Part shown: positions 12,383-24,114 of the stretch, in pieces
Layout of the letters: each line of letters opens with the position of its first letter
Position numbering within the stretch: position 1 is the stretch's first letter
Source: Parelaphostrongylus tenuis
Lineage: Eukaryota > Nematoda > Chromadorea > Rhabditida > Metastrongylidae
Assembly (NCBI GenBank): GCA_019055375.1
Contig: JAHQIW010000424.1
Span: 57,255-121,254 of the forward strand
DNA: 64,000 nt
Reading direction: 5' to 3'
Notes under the pieces: model-generated
Database searches by the model: none
The model's input: the letters and a program-made list of their open reading frames with translations, nothing else
What the model was told of the DNA's origin: nothing
Made by a program: the position numbers and the translations under genes

Positions 12383-12924
12383 ATATTCTAGAAATCTCAG
12401 TGACAAAGTAAGTATACGAAATTTTGTGGTCTATGTCGGTAAGTCAATTGAGCAAATAATTTTAGTCTTTGCAATCAAGTCGGTGTATCAATAAGCCCTA
12501 CCGAAAAATGCGAAGGCAATAACGAAGAAACTAGGGAACCACATAACCTTGAAATTATCAATCACGGCGTTGAAACCAAACAAGCACATTGGAACTGCAT
12601 TGATCCATTTCTTTTTCAGTCATTGTTTTAAATTCTTCACATCTACATCTGTTCGAAATGCAACAATATTGAAAATAGCATCGAAACTGTTTTGATCTTG
12701 CAGAACACGTGGTTGAATCAGAATATCTGATAATTAGAAATTGCAGTAGCATATTATAATCGAATATTGGTGGAACTCGCGCCAGCGACACTTGCTTGAT
12801 GGGATGATGAACAGTAGGTTAGCTGTTAGAGCATACTCTTCTCAAGGTGATCATCACCTTGGCAACGCTGTCCAACAGCTCACTGGCATGATTGGTCGAA
12901 ACAGGTTTATAGTGTAAGCCTCTT

Positions 12925-13320
12925 ATATAACCTCATTACAAACATTCAGTATAATCTGTGAAAGTGTTTTTTGGCCTTTTGACTTTGGTAGATAAGTGGC
13001 ATATGTACGTTTCGGCGATATCACCCTCTCATCAGTGTCACGAACCCCGCACTGGACCATATTTTATTAGCAGCGAATAAGGAGACATTATAGTAATAGC
13101 ACGCGATATTGTGTTATCACCATTCTGTTTAGACGATGGATTACGGGTAGTTGTGAATATGTAGAAATCCATCTCTTCAACTGGTTTCAGACCTCTCCGT
13201 AAACATTCAATATAGTCTGTGAGAATGTTTAAAGCATTTTTCAGGCTGGCACATCAGTGGCATATGATTATCTCAGACGTTATTAGCGTGGTATACGAAC
13301 AGTCAATGAGATGGATTTCT
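12925..13320. repeat. Foldback element FB2, first copy
   Basis: Two half-elements built around 'aacattcagtataatctgtg' (12,941) and its relative 'aacattcaatatagtctgtg' (13,202), with internal arms in opposite orientation ('atcaccctctcatcagt' against a partner near 13,280). A related copy is at 46,395-46,690. The paralogous block at 42.9-43.1 kb lacks it, so it inserted after that duplication or was lost there. Confidence 0.55.
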
Positions 13321-13822
13321 ACGTATTCACTACCAGCCGTAATCCATCGACTGAAGGAAATGGTGATGACACAATATCACGTGCTATGACCGTAACATTT
13401 CCCCATTCCCGCTACAAAGCAGAGTTCAGTGTGGGACTTGCGATGAAAAGTGGGCGACACCGTTCAAACGTCCGTATGCCACTGACGCACCAACCTCTAA
13501 AAGGCTTTAAATATTCTCACGAAGCAAATAGCAGTTGTGTTCTTTGGAAGTTGTCTCGCAAACTAGGCAGGCCATCAATCATGCTGAAAAAATGAGCATA
13601 TGGTAGAAGTTATTGTTTGTAACTCACTCTTTGCGCAACAAGCATTATCTGTATCTCCTAATGATTTTATGAACACGGGTTACTTCAACACAACCACGCA
13701 ACCGCGGCGTAATACCAACAGTAGAGATCGATATGCGAAATATGAGAACTGCATTAATAGATTCTCTGAATTCCACTACATTACCGCAGACTTGTTAATA
13801 TGCTATTGGCTGTTATATTGTT

Positions 13823-13930
13823 AAAAAGGATAAAAGGATAAAGCTCTCGGCGTTGATCAATCCCTGAGGGATGCGCCATGCATTCGACTTCAATTTTTTG
13901 ACTTCGTTTGAGGTGATTGAATGCACATAT
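13823..13930 (-). repeat. SINE family 2, 3' fragment
   Basis: Reverse complement of the 3' end of SINE 2: 'aaggataaagctctcggcgt', 'tgatcaatccctgaggga', 'tgcgccatgcattcgact', then 'gaggtgattgaatgca'. It matches 35,245-35,360 almost base for base. Confidence 0.85.
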
Positions 13931-15497
13931 GGCATATTGTTATCTTTTGATGAAAATGCTTCACGATTAGGAAAAAAATCACTTGCAAATATAGATTATA
14001 GAGTTCATTTGTCGATCACCTCCCGAATACCAACCATTCTACAGGATTAATTGCGTTGATGTCAGGCTTTATAAATAGAGCGGCACTTTGAAAAAAAAAA
14101 GACCTATCTTTTATATAGAAACTTTCAGTTATAGATACTGTGTTCTTTATTCTTCGGCAAAAACTCAAACAAGTCGAATTTACAGTACAGTTTTGAGAAG
14201 AAAATAATCCAAGCTTTCAATGATTGCATAAAATTTCATATAATGAATCAATTACTTAAACCACCAAAGTTAGATGAGTACCTGACATTCGCACTGAGAA
14301 GAGAAGTTCACATTTATATTGAAGCATGTCGAGGTTAATAGACAGTCGGTCATAGAAACTTTATATTGATACTTTATATTGGTGCAAAAAAACAGCTGTC
14401 TTCTGCAGTTTTGGAAGAAACCTACCCGCAGTTGTCATACCTCTTGAGAAGCCGCAATGATTGTGAGTGAGGATCCTGGGACACCTTGGAACCGTTTATC
14501 TAGTCTTTTTAGGAATTGTGTAATCATATTAGCCGTACAAGTCAACTATTTGAGAGATACGAGAGGATTAGTACTGTCCCTTGCGGAAACAGATCATAGA
14601 GACCTTAACAAATTTATCCGGTTGGTGATGGCAAGAGCAAATCCAACAAATGATGGTTGGCTTCATTTATGGCAGTCATTAGAGGTTTAAAGAACAAATA
14701 AAAACTCACTGTTCATAATCCCAGCTTATTTCCATGTATACCAAATTTCCAGTCCTTTCAAGCTGCCTGTTTAGTTCTAAGCAAACTTCTGGGCAAGACT
14801 AAACATGCTGACGTATGGTAGGCCCTCTTAAATAATTTAAGTTAGGTGTATGTACAATCAATCATTTCCATGATGCTATGGGTGGAATCGGAACAACGGC
14901 GAATACCTAAGGATTTCCAAAGCCCAGCGATTTGACGTTTTGTCCTTTAACCCGCTCCGGACGGCATGAGTTTGAAAAATTGATCCCTTTTGAAAGTACT
15001 GTATTTGTTAAATTTTTGTTATCAGGTATCTGGACCTTAACAATTTTCAAGCTTGCGACTGTCATTACTAAACATAAAAATCAAAATAACATGGTCAATA
15101 ATAAACACAGTACAACATAACACCATTCGAAGGACACAAATACAATACAAAATAAAATAAACACAAAATACTATGCACTACACTCCTCTCAAGGGCAAAA
15201 CATCGTTTGCAAAATACTTTGATCCACAATATATTAGTGAATCCACTCCAGCTTCAAAAAATTATTAATCGAACCTTTTTTTCGTCTGAAGAGTTTGTAT
15301 TTTACAAAAATTCAAATAAATCTTTATAGATGTTATAAAATCCAGTGCATACAAGAGTTTGCACAGCTGTAATATCATCCATTGGTAATGTTAATCATGT
15401 TTTACTAACTATGGAATGGGAAAGACGGTATAAAAGGTCTATCTGGTTCATAGGTGTTCATTTTGTTGCCAATCTCAAATCGTTATAAAGTTTGATG

Positions 15498-15508
15498 ATC
15501 TTTCAGTA
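15498..15508 (+). promoter_or_regulatory. Candidate splice-leader acceptor at copy A start
   Basis: ATCTTTCAG ends at 15,506, two bases before the ATG at 15,509. The same acceptor-like string sits at the equivalent place in the 61.2-kb copy (ATCTTTCAG) and the 44.4-kb copy (TTTTTAG). In nematodes a 3' splice site immediately upstream of the start codon is the signature of splice-leader trans-splicing. No expression evidence is available. Confidence 0.45.
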
Positions 15509-15927
15509 ATGCCTTGCGCTTCAGCATTGATGATGCTGCTCTCTGATTCTTTGGAAGGAGACATTGCTGATTTCAATTGCACAGAATACCTTGGTGGAAA
15601 ATTTGAGGTGTGTATCTTCTGTCGTAATTAATTCTTCACAGAATGGAAATATTGACACACAGACGTGCTTAGTGGAAAAGGACCATCCCTGATATAAAGT
15701 CCCAATTCTCTCGACATGTTACACTGTCTCAAAATTTAAAAAAAATCGTCTCAAATTATGTGCTACTTTGAAGCATTTTTTGCCGTGATTTTGAAGCTTC
15801 ACATAGCTCGTTTAGTTAAAAAAACACACGAACAACCTATCTTATTAATATTTTTATCTATATTTGAGACGTCTTTGTAGGTTGGGTCATTTAGTACGGG
15901 TGACTGAGTTAGCTGATTCTAGTGAAA

Positions 15928-16278
15928 TCATTTCGAATAAGTCAAATAACGAGTAATTGAAAAGATATTATGAATTGTTTGTCCACAACTTTCACCAAAC
16001 AAATCATTTGTGATGTAACATTGTATAAAGTCTTTTCGGAGAGCAACCTCTGGAAAAAGCTGCATGAAATTGATTTTATTCCACTTATGAAAATAATAGG
16101 CGTAAATTGATGACTCAAACTGAATAAAATCTTCAGACATTTTAGTAAACGCTTTTGGAAGCCAAGAGTTATAGGAATAAAGTACACACATATTATTAAT
16201 CTCGAATGCTTCTGTAGTTCTGCACGAAATAATTAACTTTGTTCTGCAGAAACGTGGATAGAAAGTAAAAATTTTCAA
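15928..16278 (-). other. Antisense open frame in copy A intron 1
   Basis: A 116-codon open frame antisense to intron 1. Its counterpart in the inverted copy D (58,463-58,816, plus strand) is also open. From SWLP onwards about 65 codons align without a gap, sharing ITNDL and a W-N-x-I-N-F-M string. I do not recognise the peptide and it has no signal peptide. It may be chance preservation in a duplicated intron or an unannotated small gene. Confidence 0.25.
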
Positions 16279-17384
16279 CGTGCGCAGAACAAAAATGACT
16301 GAATCCCTAAGACTCCAAACACACGAATCAATGTAGGAGGATTAGTGTAGCCGAATAGCGTTGACTTCGTCAACTTCATTATTTTATTGCCCCCAATTGA
16401 TTACAAACATTGTTAGAAGTCTCACCTTTGGCCAGATGTCTGAAGAACTGATTTCGTTTCAGTACGCTCCAACCGCAGTGAATTGTCAGGATAAGTTGCG
16501 GGACGATGTCTGCTCGCAACTCTATGTAAAAGCTTTAATATGTATGAAGATAATCGAAATGAAAATTGCTACAAGGTGAGAACATTTTCTCAGTTGTACC
16601 TGGCTATTATTGTTCATGATTGGGCAAAATTTTCTAGACCTTTTCAAAGTATTGTTGACTTCTATCTATCGTCTGACTCATTTTCCACGGCAAGGTAAGA
16701 TGTAAAATATTGGCAGGGAAATGTCGAGATAACAACACAATATGAGCCTTGATGTATGAGAAGAAGGTGGAGCTAGGGCTTTGATAGTGTAGTGCCGAAA
16801 TGCACTGAATGGAAAATGGCCGTGGTTCTAGTCTATTACAAGTACATGGCGCTCCAAGTTTAGTTTAATCACTATTTCTGTAATCTTGCGGCTTTCAATA
16901 TGATTTTATTGAATCTGGGTCCTGAAAATTTCCTTGTCAACTAGAACTTTCAGCTTGAGCAGAATCTGAATCAAGACTTGGTACAGGCAGTAACTAATTT
17001 TTGCCCTCAGACTTGTGGCTACTGCTGCTAACACACGGAGTTCAGTTGTCAAAACAAACGGTGTAAGTCTGTCGTCTAATATACAAGTTAATTTATGTTT
17101 TTTGATCGACTGCTTTTGAAGACGTTGTCATGGAACTTTGATTTTGAAACAGTTCATTGAAAGGCAATGTCTATATAAAGAAAATCAGCAGCAAGTCATC
17201 AACTGAATGGTTCAGGCAATGTTTCACGTTGGCTAATCCTGATATGCTGTGTCTTCTTACCTACGATTGTAGGATTGACTGGTGAGGCGGATGGTTCTGA
17301 TGAGGCGGGCGAGACCGCCAAAACATCTGAATACCATTGACACATCAAACCTTAAAAAAACTCAAAACATTTCGATTTGAGTGT

Positions 17385-17825
17385 TTCTTCAAAGCTACGC
17401 TTAAATTGTAATATGCTTGATAGTCATTGTTCGCAAGTGGTTTGTTATAGGGCAACTTATAGAGGTCCGATACATGTATTTGGACCTTGACAGTCTCATC
17501 AGTCGCGTCGGTACCCTTTGTCTTTTTCCAATCCTGTTAGAGTGCTCCAGTCCCCCATACTAAGAGTAGGCAACGACATATATTTTACCAATCACCATCA
17601 AGTAAAATTATCACTGAAGTGTTCAGTGTCGCTCAGTATCGCTCAGTGTTCAAATGTCCCTCGTCGCCTGCTCTTAGTATGCAGGACTGGAGCACCCCTC
17701 GAGGACTAGCAAAAGACGAAGGATACCGCCCGAATGATAAGACTGTCAAGGTCGAAACACGTGTAGCGGGCTCTATAAGTTGCCCTATAACAAACCACTC
17801 GCGTGGACTCAAAGGATGATCATCA
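17385..17825. repeat. Foldback element FB1 in copy A intron 3
   Basis: An imperfect palindrome of about 440 bp. The left arm holds 'gttatagggcaacttatag', 'ggaccttgacagtctcatca' and 'gtgctccagtcccccata'. The right arm holds their reverse complements ('ggactggagcacccc', 'gactgtcaaggtcgaaaca', 'ctctataagttgccctata'). Termini resemble 'tttcgagtgtttNcttaa'. The same insertion is present at the equivalent place in copy D (56,955-57,385), flanked by the shared string 'gaggcgggcgagaccgccaa'-like sequence, so it predates the A/D duplication. Confidence 0.8.
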
Positions 17826-19353
17826 TGCTCGAAATCTTCTTTAGATGAATGAGAAAATTAGTAAGACTTTTGATAATCCCTATCGTTTTTTTTCTAATCT
17901 TTCTGCACTTGGCGATATTACGCCGGAGTTTGATTCATTGGAAAATTTCTACAAACTTAGAAACTTTTCAAAGCTGCCAAATAAGTACACTCTTCTTGAC
18001 TTTGATCAATTTATATCTATGGATTTCATAATGATATCTGATCCACTTTTACGAGGAGCTCATAATACACTATTGACAATAGGATAAGTAATAACCAAGG
18101 TTAAAAGAACAAACTAGTAAGTGAATCTACGACAGTGGGGAAGGGCATCATGTGAACTGAACAAGGCTTTGCTCAATTATGTTATTAGGAGATTGTCCCT
18201 CGACAATTCAACGCTGCCTTAGCTTTCAAAGTATTATCCACGTCTCCCACTGATCTCTTCAGCAAGTTTCTTGGACTTCCTATGCAGTCCGATGCACTGA
18301 ACTTGAATAAATAAGTAGAACAAGTGAAGATCAAACGGTCTCAAAATATTTCTAATTGAGCTAATTCTTTTAATTTCACCATATGAAGTGTAGAACTTTA
18401 CTGCGGCCGCGTATCTGCAAGATATCTGACCTTCTGAAACGCTTCCTTAGTACACGTGGAGTCACTCAATAAAGGGTTAAGCAATGTCAGTTGTCGTTGT
18501 TGTGAAAGCTAATTGTATTACTAAGAAGCAGTGGGTACTTTGTTTAATGAGATCAGTCGTGAGATTGCACCAATTATATTGATCCTTCAAACATTTTTCT
18601 TTAGAATTTCAGTTTCGAGCACCAAGTGCTCTCTGGTAACGCCTGCCATGTGTGTTAATTCATACTGGAGACCGATTTTAGCAGGAAAACTGCCGGGAGC
18701 TTCCGGTTTGTGTACGGAGAATATCGGTAGCTTATATTACGGACATACCTATTTGCTTTTGAAACAATCCTGATGAGTGCTAAATGCTTTGTCTCTGTCG
18801 ATGTTTGGACAAAATCCAGTTCTGCAGTAGAGATCCCTCTACCTGCCGGCAAGTGGATATGCTAGCGTTTGTAAGGATATGCAATGGTTTATCGTAAAAT
18901 GTCATGTTTATAGCTTTATCCCTAACATTTATTACCCTCTGTGAAAATCTCTGAAAAATACCTCTTCTTTATCTGTGCCTATTTTTCAGGAAAATTGCAA
19001 GCGAACTTGCGGATTCTGCAATACTTCGACAACAAGGTCTCCTGGGACAGGTAGCTTCCTCAATGAGAATGTTTTATCTTCAGAATAGAGACTGTTCCTT
19101 GAAAGCACCTTTAGAGAGTACATCAAACACAGTACGAAGTCTGTGATAATAACTTATTACTGTAATAGTTGATCTTTTGAGCAAAGATCATGATTTGAAC
19201 ACTTTCCAGTGCTAACCTCTATAACGGACTTTTGATAGAAATAGATCGAATGAAAAGTAAGAAAAACCAGCAAATGACAGTCGAGGCTCCATCATTATAG
19301 ACTTCCTTGACATTTCACATGCTATCGTAATTTCACTAACGAAAGTGGATGTA

Positions 19354-19830
19354 AGTGTGCGAGAAAAGTTCTGTCATCTTTGTAATTTGTTAACAGTATC
19401 ATTGATATGATACTTCTTTCATGATTTTGACGATTTTATTTAATTTTTTTGCTCAGTTTTGGTCTAGAGACTGTTTTACTTATTTGTTTAATTTCAGCTC
19501 TGCTAAAGATATAGATCATAGAACTGAACGTATCGCAATAGTTAGGTTTCACAAGGCAGGTATAAAATCGATCGACATTACCAAAATTGACCGGTTTCAA
19601 ACCAGTAAGTGTCTACAGGCCGTAAAAGTTTCAAAAGACTGGAGGTATTGAGGGCCGCCTTCGAAAAGGTTGTCCTACCGACTCTTCTACTTCGGAAAAC
19701 AACCATGCGTATAAACCGGTGGAAGCACGAGAAGCATGTAAGCGTGTGCAGAATTTTCCGTTGTTCCAAAATCACACATTTTCGTCCAAAGTTTCTGTCG
19801 ATGCGGCAAAAAAATCCGCAATAAAATAAC
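19354..19830 (+). mobile_element. Tc1/mariner element, 3'-truncated
   Basis: Starts after TA with 'gtgtgcgagaaaagttctgt', the same terminus as the element at 53,535-54,817. The frame at 19,505-19,651 encodes ERIAIVRFHKAGIKSIDI and FQTSKCLQ, a Tc1-type N-terminal helix-turn-helix related to the first reading frames of that element. The DDE part and the right terminus are missing, and frame is lost after about 19,650. Confidence 0.7.
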
Positions 19831-20084
19831 AATAGTTGCCGCTGTTTTAACGAATGATGCGATAGATCACTGTCGAGTTATGCGGTAGATCAGGCGATTA
19901 TCTTACTAACAAGTCGTCGCTATGGCTTCCATTCATCATATTCATGAGATTATCTTACTGCAAGTTGCTGCCGTGGCTTGCCTTCACATTTTACTCAGCC
20001 ATGCACCTTTTCTCAAAAAAAGCCAAGCCAACCATTCCATCCAAAAAAAATCCATCCATCCTATTCGAAAGAAAAACCTGAGCT

Positions 20085-20300
20085 ATCCATTTCACCGGGC
20101 TGGGTAGACTGGTGCCAGAATGGTGTCAACTGGTCTGGGAGGATAAGCAACACTGACTCGGTTGAGCGAGAGGCCACTGCGAGTCATTGTTAAAGCCAAA
20201 TATGCATTCACTCATTTCAGACGATGTTAAAATTGAAGATGAATGCATGGCGCATCCCTCAGGGATTGATTACTGCCAAAAGGTTTATCCTTTTTTTGCA
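20085..20300 (+). repeat. SINE family 2
   Basis: Shares 'aactggtctgggaggataag', 'cactgactcggttgagcg', 'aggccactgcgagtcattgt', 'atatgcattca', 'gaatgcatggcgcatccctc' and 'agggattgat' with 35,160-35,365. The tRNA-like head is absent, so the copy is 5'-truncated. Confidence 0.85.
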
Positions 20301-20474
20301 AATACTTTCAGCGACTTTGCTTACTGGCAACTTGAGAATCGGGAGGGCAGGAGGGACTGCGTTTAAATTGTTGTTAATCAGTTTGAAATTTTTGGTTACC
20401 ACATCGACAGCAACTTCAGATGGGAACGTAGATTCTGATGCTACGAAAGTTGTCTACACCCTGATGTGCTTTTC

Positions 20475-20665
20475 GTGCTTACAGCAATTTATACGCGACG
20501 TAAAAATGAAGGCGAAGGGTAACTGAGAAACGAAACATCATTGTGGATGCAACAGCGATATAAAAGGGTGGTTTGGCAGAGTTGTAGCCAGAGATTGAAC
20601 TTTCTAATGATTAATAACACTTCTATGTAAAGATCCTCACCGCCGAATGAGATCGACTCAAAGAT
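20475..20665 (+). repeat. Dispersed repeat R3, second copy
   Basis: Partner of 4,110-4,290: 'gcttacagcaatttatacgc', 'aaatgaaggcg', then 'agccagagattgaactttct' and 'ccgaatgagatc'. The second half also matches 36,375-36,465. Confidence 0.5.
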
Positions 20666-20669
20666 TTCT

Positions 20670-21585
20670 TGACGTCTAAGGTACTAGTACCGGAATTTTT
20701 GCTTCACCTTAACAGTACAGTGTAAGAATCATTTGAAAGATAAAACATACCCTTCAGATTCTTAATATTCAAGCTGTCGAATAATTGCTAAAATTCCGAA
20801 AAGGAATGAAAAGTACTTTTTTCAATATGGGTGCGGATAGGGGCGAAGCATCGAGAATACTTCTGTGGAAACACGTATTTCTGACCAATAGTTTGCATAG
20901 TGCCGATGTTCTAAACCTTGTACTCAAAGACGGTTGTCTTTCACAGCTTAAAATTAATCCAGTGTCCATAAGCACTCAGTCTATTCTCGTTTACCTCTTC
21001 TCTGAATAATTGGAAATAAACGAATGATTGATATAAATTAGTCATAGTGAGAGTTTTTGATGATCACTTATCGAATACACAAGGCATGATAATTTCTGAC
21101 AAATTACCAGCTGTTCTTTAATTTTTATTAACTCTGATGACTTGGATCTTGTATAAAACTAGGGAGGAGCAAAACGAAAGATTTTCATTGCGCTCCCCTT
21201 TGTACAATGCAATACAATTGATTGAATGCTAAATTCAGTACGATTGCTTAGTAAACGAGCGTTTTTTTCTACAGAAGACACGTATAACTAAACCAAAAGC
21301 ATATGAGTGAGTAGAGAATATTTTTGTATCAAAGTAATATAAGAAATCCGAAAATTTTTGCCAAACGAGGCAGAAAACCTAGTCAAACAACAAAAATAGC
21401 GCAATTTTTTGAAAGCATTGATTTCTATAGCCGTCCGTTAGCGTTAACGAATACCTTAATGTTGAACCTTAGAGGGACAGAGGGCTTGGTGAAGCCTGAG
21501 GGTGGTTTTTAAGCCGACAGCCAGTCTGTATGATTTTATTTTCGACTACTTGGCATTATTTCTCAAATTACTGAGCCAACATTAG
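20670..21585. other. No feature recognised
   Basis: A 74-codon plus-strand frame at 20,785-21,009 and a 62-codon frame at 21,324-21,512 are present but unrecognised and lack splice or promoter context. Confidence 0.3.
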
Positions 21586-21589
21586 ATTT

Positions 21590-21790
21590 CTCTTCATTTG
21601 ATCGCTTTTGGCGATGGTATGACGTTATAAGATGTACACAGCGATGTAGAGTGATGCGCAAAACTTCCGCGTCCGATGGAATCAAACTCGCATCTCACTC
21701 TATCTGGAAACTCGTGCTCTAATTCGTTGTACTACTAGAGCTCGTTCTGCTCACCACTCTTTCTATGCTATAACGCATTTATTTGTCAGC
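21590..21790 (-). repeat. SINE family 1, full-length copy
   Basis: On the minus strand it has the leader 'agcatagaaagagtggtgag', a tRNA-like head with an A-box-like 'acaacgaattagagcacg', an anticodon loop CCAGATA and a T-arm, then 'gcgcatcactctacatcgct' and the tail ending 'gcgatcaaatgaag'. The head is degenerate relative to a functional tRNA. Confidence 0.7.
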
Positions 21791-21884
21791 AACCAACCGT
21801 CAGTGGTTAGTTCAGATGGACGGTCGACATTGAACCCAGTCACGCTGACAGATATTGGGTACTGGATGAACTAATAGAATTCTT

Positions 21885-22075
21885 TTTCATTTAACCGCTT
21901 ATAGCGGTGATATGATGTTACAGATATTCCCTGTGATGCACAGCTATGTACAAAATTTCCGCACCAGGCGGGAATTGAACCCGTTTTACACTCTATCCGG
22001 GAGTGGGTGCTCTAACCCGTTGTACTACCAACGCCCGTTTTGCTCACCACTTTGCGCATCACTCTACATCACTGG
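21885..22075 (-). repeat. SINE family 1, full-length copy
   Basis: The tRNA-like head is 22,035-21,961 (minus, 75 nt), with D-arm 'gttagagcac', anticodon arm CACTC-CCGGATA-GAGTG and T-arm ACGGGTTCAATTCCCG. The tail (21,960-21,885) has 'catcactgctataagcggtt'-like sequence. The acceptor stem pairs poorly, and T33 is C as in all heads of this family here. The copy lies 100 bp from another in the same orientation. Confidence 0.75.
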
Positions 22076-22089
22076 ATGTGAGATCAAGT

Positions 22090-23750
22090 TGTTTCACATC
22101 TTTCATTAGGCTGACGTTGCGATTTCTTCGTCTTGCTCAAAGGCGGCTCGGTCGGAATGACAGAAACTCCTGAAATGGCCATATAAGCTCGAGAAGATAA
22201 TAGTTCTGCTGCCACAAGTCAGATCTTTTTTCGTGAACCACCGCTAGGAAGGTTTTTGCACTTGAAGATGACCTTCAAGCAGGACGTTTTTCAAGCTAAT
22301 GACATCCGTTTTGATGTCTCTATGCTGATAATAGCGGTGCTCAACAACGTCGAAGAAATAATGCAAACATTGTACTCTGACCAATATCAGGATCTGAAAA
22401 CGGACGTAGAAACGTTGGCCGAGTGTGATTACACCCTTGTGTTCGCTTGATTATCTGAGAACAAACTAGTCCATTCATTTCGAGGCCAGTTATGTAAGAT
22501 AGATAACATACGTTTCACACTGGATTGATACTTTCAAAATGACAAAGTTTGAGGCGTCCACATTCTACCCAAGAACTTCGTCTACAATCCGACTCTTCCA
22601 CCGAAAATACGTCTTCATTAGTAATATGTGCCCTGACTGCACGCATGGTCAATGTGCCTATCCACCCTACAGGCTTAATGAGCATTCGCTCTCCACGAGA
22701 CTTGATGCTTCAGCCTCTATAAGTCATTGAAAGACAGATATGCGCTCACTCCCTTCTAAAATAGTCATTGTAACTGGAAAAGGTTGAAATCTGTGAAAAT
22801 GAAGCTGTCGATTTATGCATATTATTGTGGAGCTCAAGCACTATTCGTAACAGCCCACTGCAACATCGATAGTACAAATCGTCTCAACTAGTTCTTCTCA
22901 CGTCATATTAGTGAATCGTTCACTTGGCACTTCACTTAAATACGCGTTCCTTTCACAAGTGGGCAAATTCTCTTCGTGTGTCGGTATTACACTGATGTTT
23001 CTAAGTCATCTATTAGAAAACTCTGTTTACGTTTATCTTTTGTTTTGCTGTGAAGACATTCATCAATCGTCTTTGTGTATGTAATTGTCTTCGATTTATT
23101 TGTTGCCATTTCTATGGTTTTTTATTATCTGGAGGAATTCTACGGTTGTATAGTAGTTACATATGTCAATTGCCACCGTGGAACAAATTGAACGTTATTC
23201 GGTTCCTAGTTCCTCCGATGATTATGAAATCTGATTTTTTGCTAAGTTTTAGTTAAGATTAACCCGAGAAATCAACCCGAGCTATGTTGAGAAAGATAAA
23301 ATCTAGAGATAAATGACGAGCTTATCATTAATCTGCTGGCCCTATACGAATGGCAGGAATTTTCATAATGTAAAAAGTATGGTTTTGCTTATACAACGTG
23401 TAAAATGCTCTCAATATGTTAACAACAATGCACGTTAGCGAAGACAACAGCTTTCTTCAATGTGTAATCAACAGTATTACGGTATGATGGCGTTGAACAT
23501 CGTTGATTGTAATGAAAAGTAGATACTTGCAAGTCTTTATTTTGAAGCTTTAAGTTGTATTGTTACATCAAGATGAAAATCTGATTATCTGGCTCCTTAA
23601 CGTTAACACTCTTATTTTGAGCACCGAAACAGATGAGCAATGTGGTTTCTGTCCATAAAGCCGGAGGTGTTTTTTTCTGTTGATGTGGAATTCGCTTGAA
23701 GATTCCCAACATTTTAATCCTATACTTATTTACAGATGGTTGAACATTGT
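22090..23750. other. No feature recognised
   Basis: About 1.7 kb. Open frames of 63-68 codons (22,256-22,450; 22,539-22,730; 23,050-23,256) show no recognisable family. The 22,256 frame has a normal amino-acid composition but no splice signals that I can defend. Confidence 0.3.
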
Positions 23751-23757
23751 ATGGAAA

Positions 23758-24110
23758 TTATGAGTATTGAAAGTACAAATACAACACCGCTGTTTCTACC
23801 ACCTCAGCTGTTATTATGACGTTTTTGATCGGTTTTGCAACATGAAGTCGAGCATTATCAAGCAAAAAATTGTAGTATTCATGCCATTTTAGTTTTTGAA
23901 TATGATTTCTGCAACGAGAAATTTCATGACCTTGTTGACCACCAATTGCACATTTTCTTAAGAACTTCTTGATATACAACTTTTCTGTAACTGGTATAAG
24001 TGAAACTCGTTCGAGCTCCATTAATCTTGAGCGAAGCCTCTCTAACACGTTTCCCTTTGGGCTATTCGTGCATGAGTAGCAGGCGAATTTGTTCCCACGA
24101 CAGCTCTATC
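23758..24110 (-). mobile_element. Mariner transposase fragment (catalytic region)
   Basis: The minus-strand frame contains NFLLDNARLHVAK, matching the conserved second catalytic block of mariner transposases (L-H-D-N-A-R-P-H-V-A). Upstream residues (KLYIKKFLRKCAI) align with the usual segment before it. Sequence after this block is not transposase-like, and the first Asp block and termini were not found, so this is an internal fragment. The His of the LHDNAR motif is replaced by Leu. Confidence 0.7.
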
Positions 24111-24114
24111 TTAA

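Larger units (their letters stand above)
15509..19088 (+). pseudogene. ShKT-domain secreted protein gene, copy A, degenerate
   Basis: Five exon-like blocks. Exon 1, 15,509-15,607 (33 codons), has a hydrophobic signal-like start MPCASALMMLLS and then DFNCTEYLGG. Exon 2, 16,463-16,575, contains NCQDKLRDDVC. Exon 3, 16,954-17,062, ends in FCPQTCGYCC. Exon 4, about 18,799-18,870, contains CLDKIQFC and CRQVD. Exon 5, 18,990-19,088, begins ENCKRTCGFC. Exons 2+3 and 4+5 each make one six-cysteine ShKT pattern (C-x-D..C....TCGxC), so the ancestor was a secreted two-domain protein. Compared with the other copies, exon 2 has a frame-changing length difference. Exon 4 has lost its acceptor and its GTAAGC donor (now ATATGC). 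Exon 5 has lost one base after the last Cys. A foldback element sits in intron 3. Function is unknown; ShKT proteins may be channel-blocking or enzyme-associated. Confidence 0.7.
12760..19090 (+). repeat. Segmental duplication, copy A block
   Basis: This block carries ShKT gene copy A. From about 12,770 it aligns in patches with 42,900-46,200 (+), and from about 13,440 with 58,820-61,785 (+). Its part from about 15,940 to 19,090 aligns with 58,820-55,730 on the opposite strand. Shared non-coding landmarks include 'acaactcactctttg' (13,618; 59,010), 'tttgacgttttgtccttta' (14,932; 60,294) and 'gaatccactccagctt' (15,239; 60,604). Similarity in introns and flanks shows DNA-level duplication, not only gene-family resemblance. 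Confidence 0.8.

Noticed and set aside
14457..14690. 77-codon frame conserved as DNA at 59,640-59,870
   Set aside because: The paralogous segment has stops and shifts in this frame, so DNA duplication explains the similarity.
20224..20526. 100-codon open frame
   Set aside because: Its first third is SINE 2 sequence and the rest runs into repeat R3.
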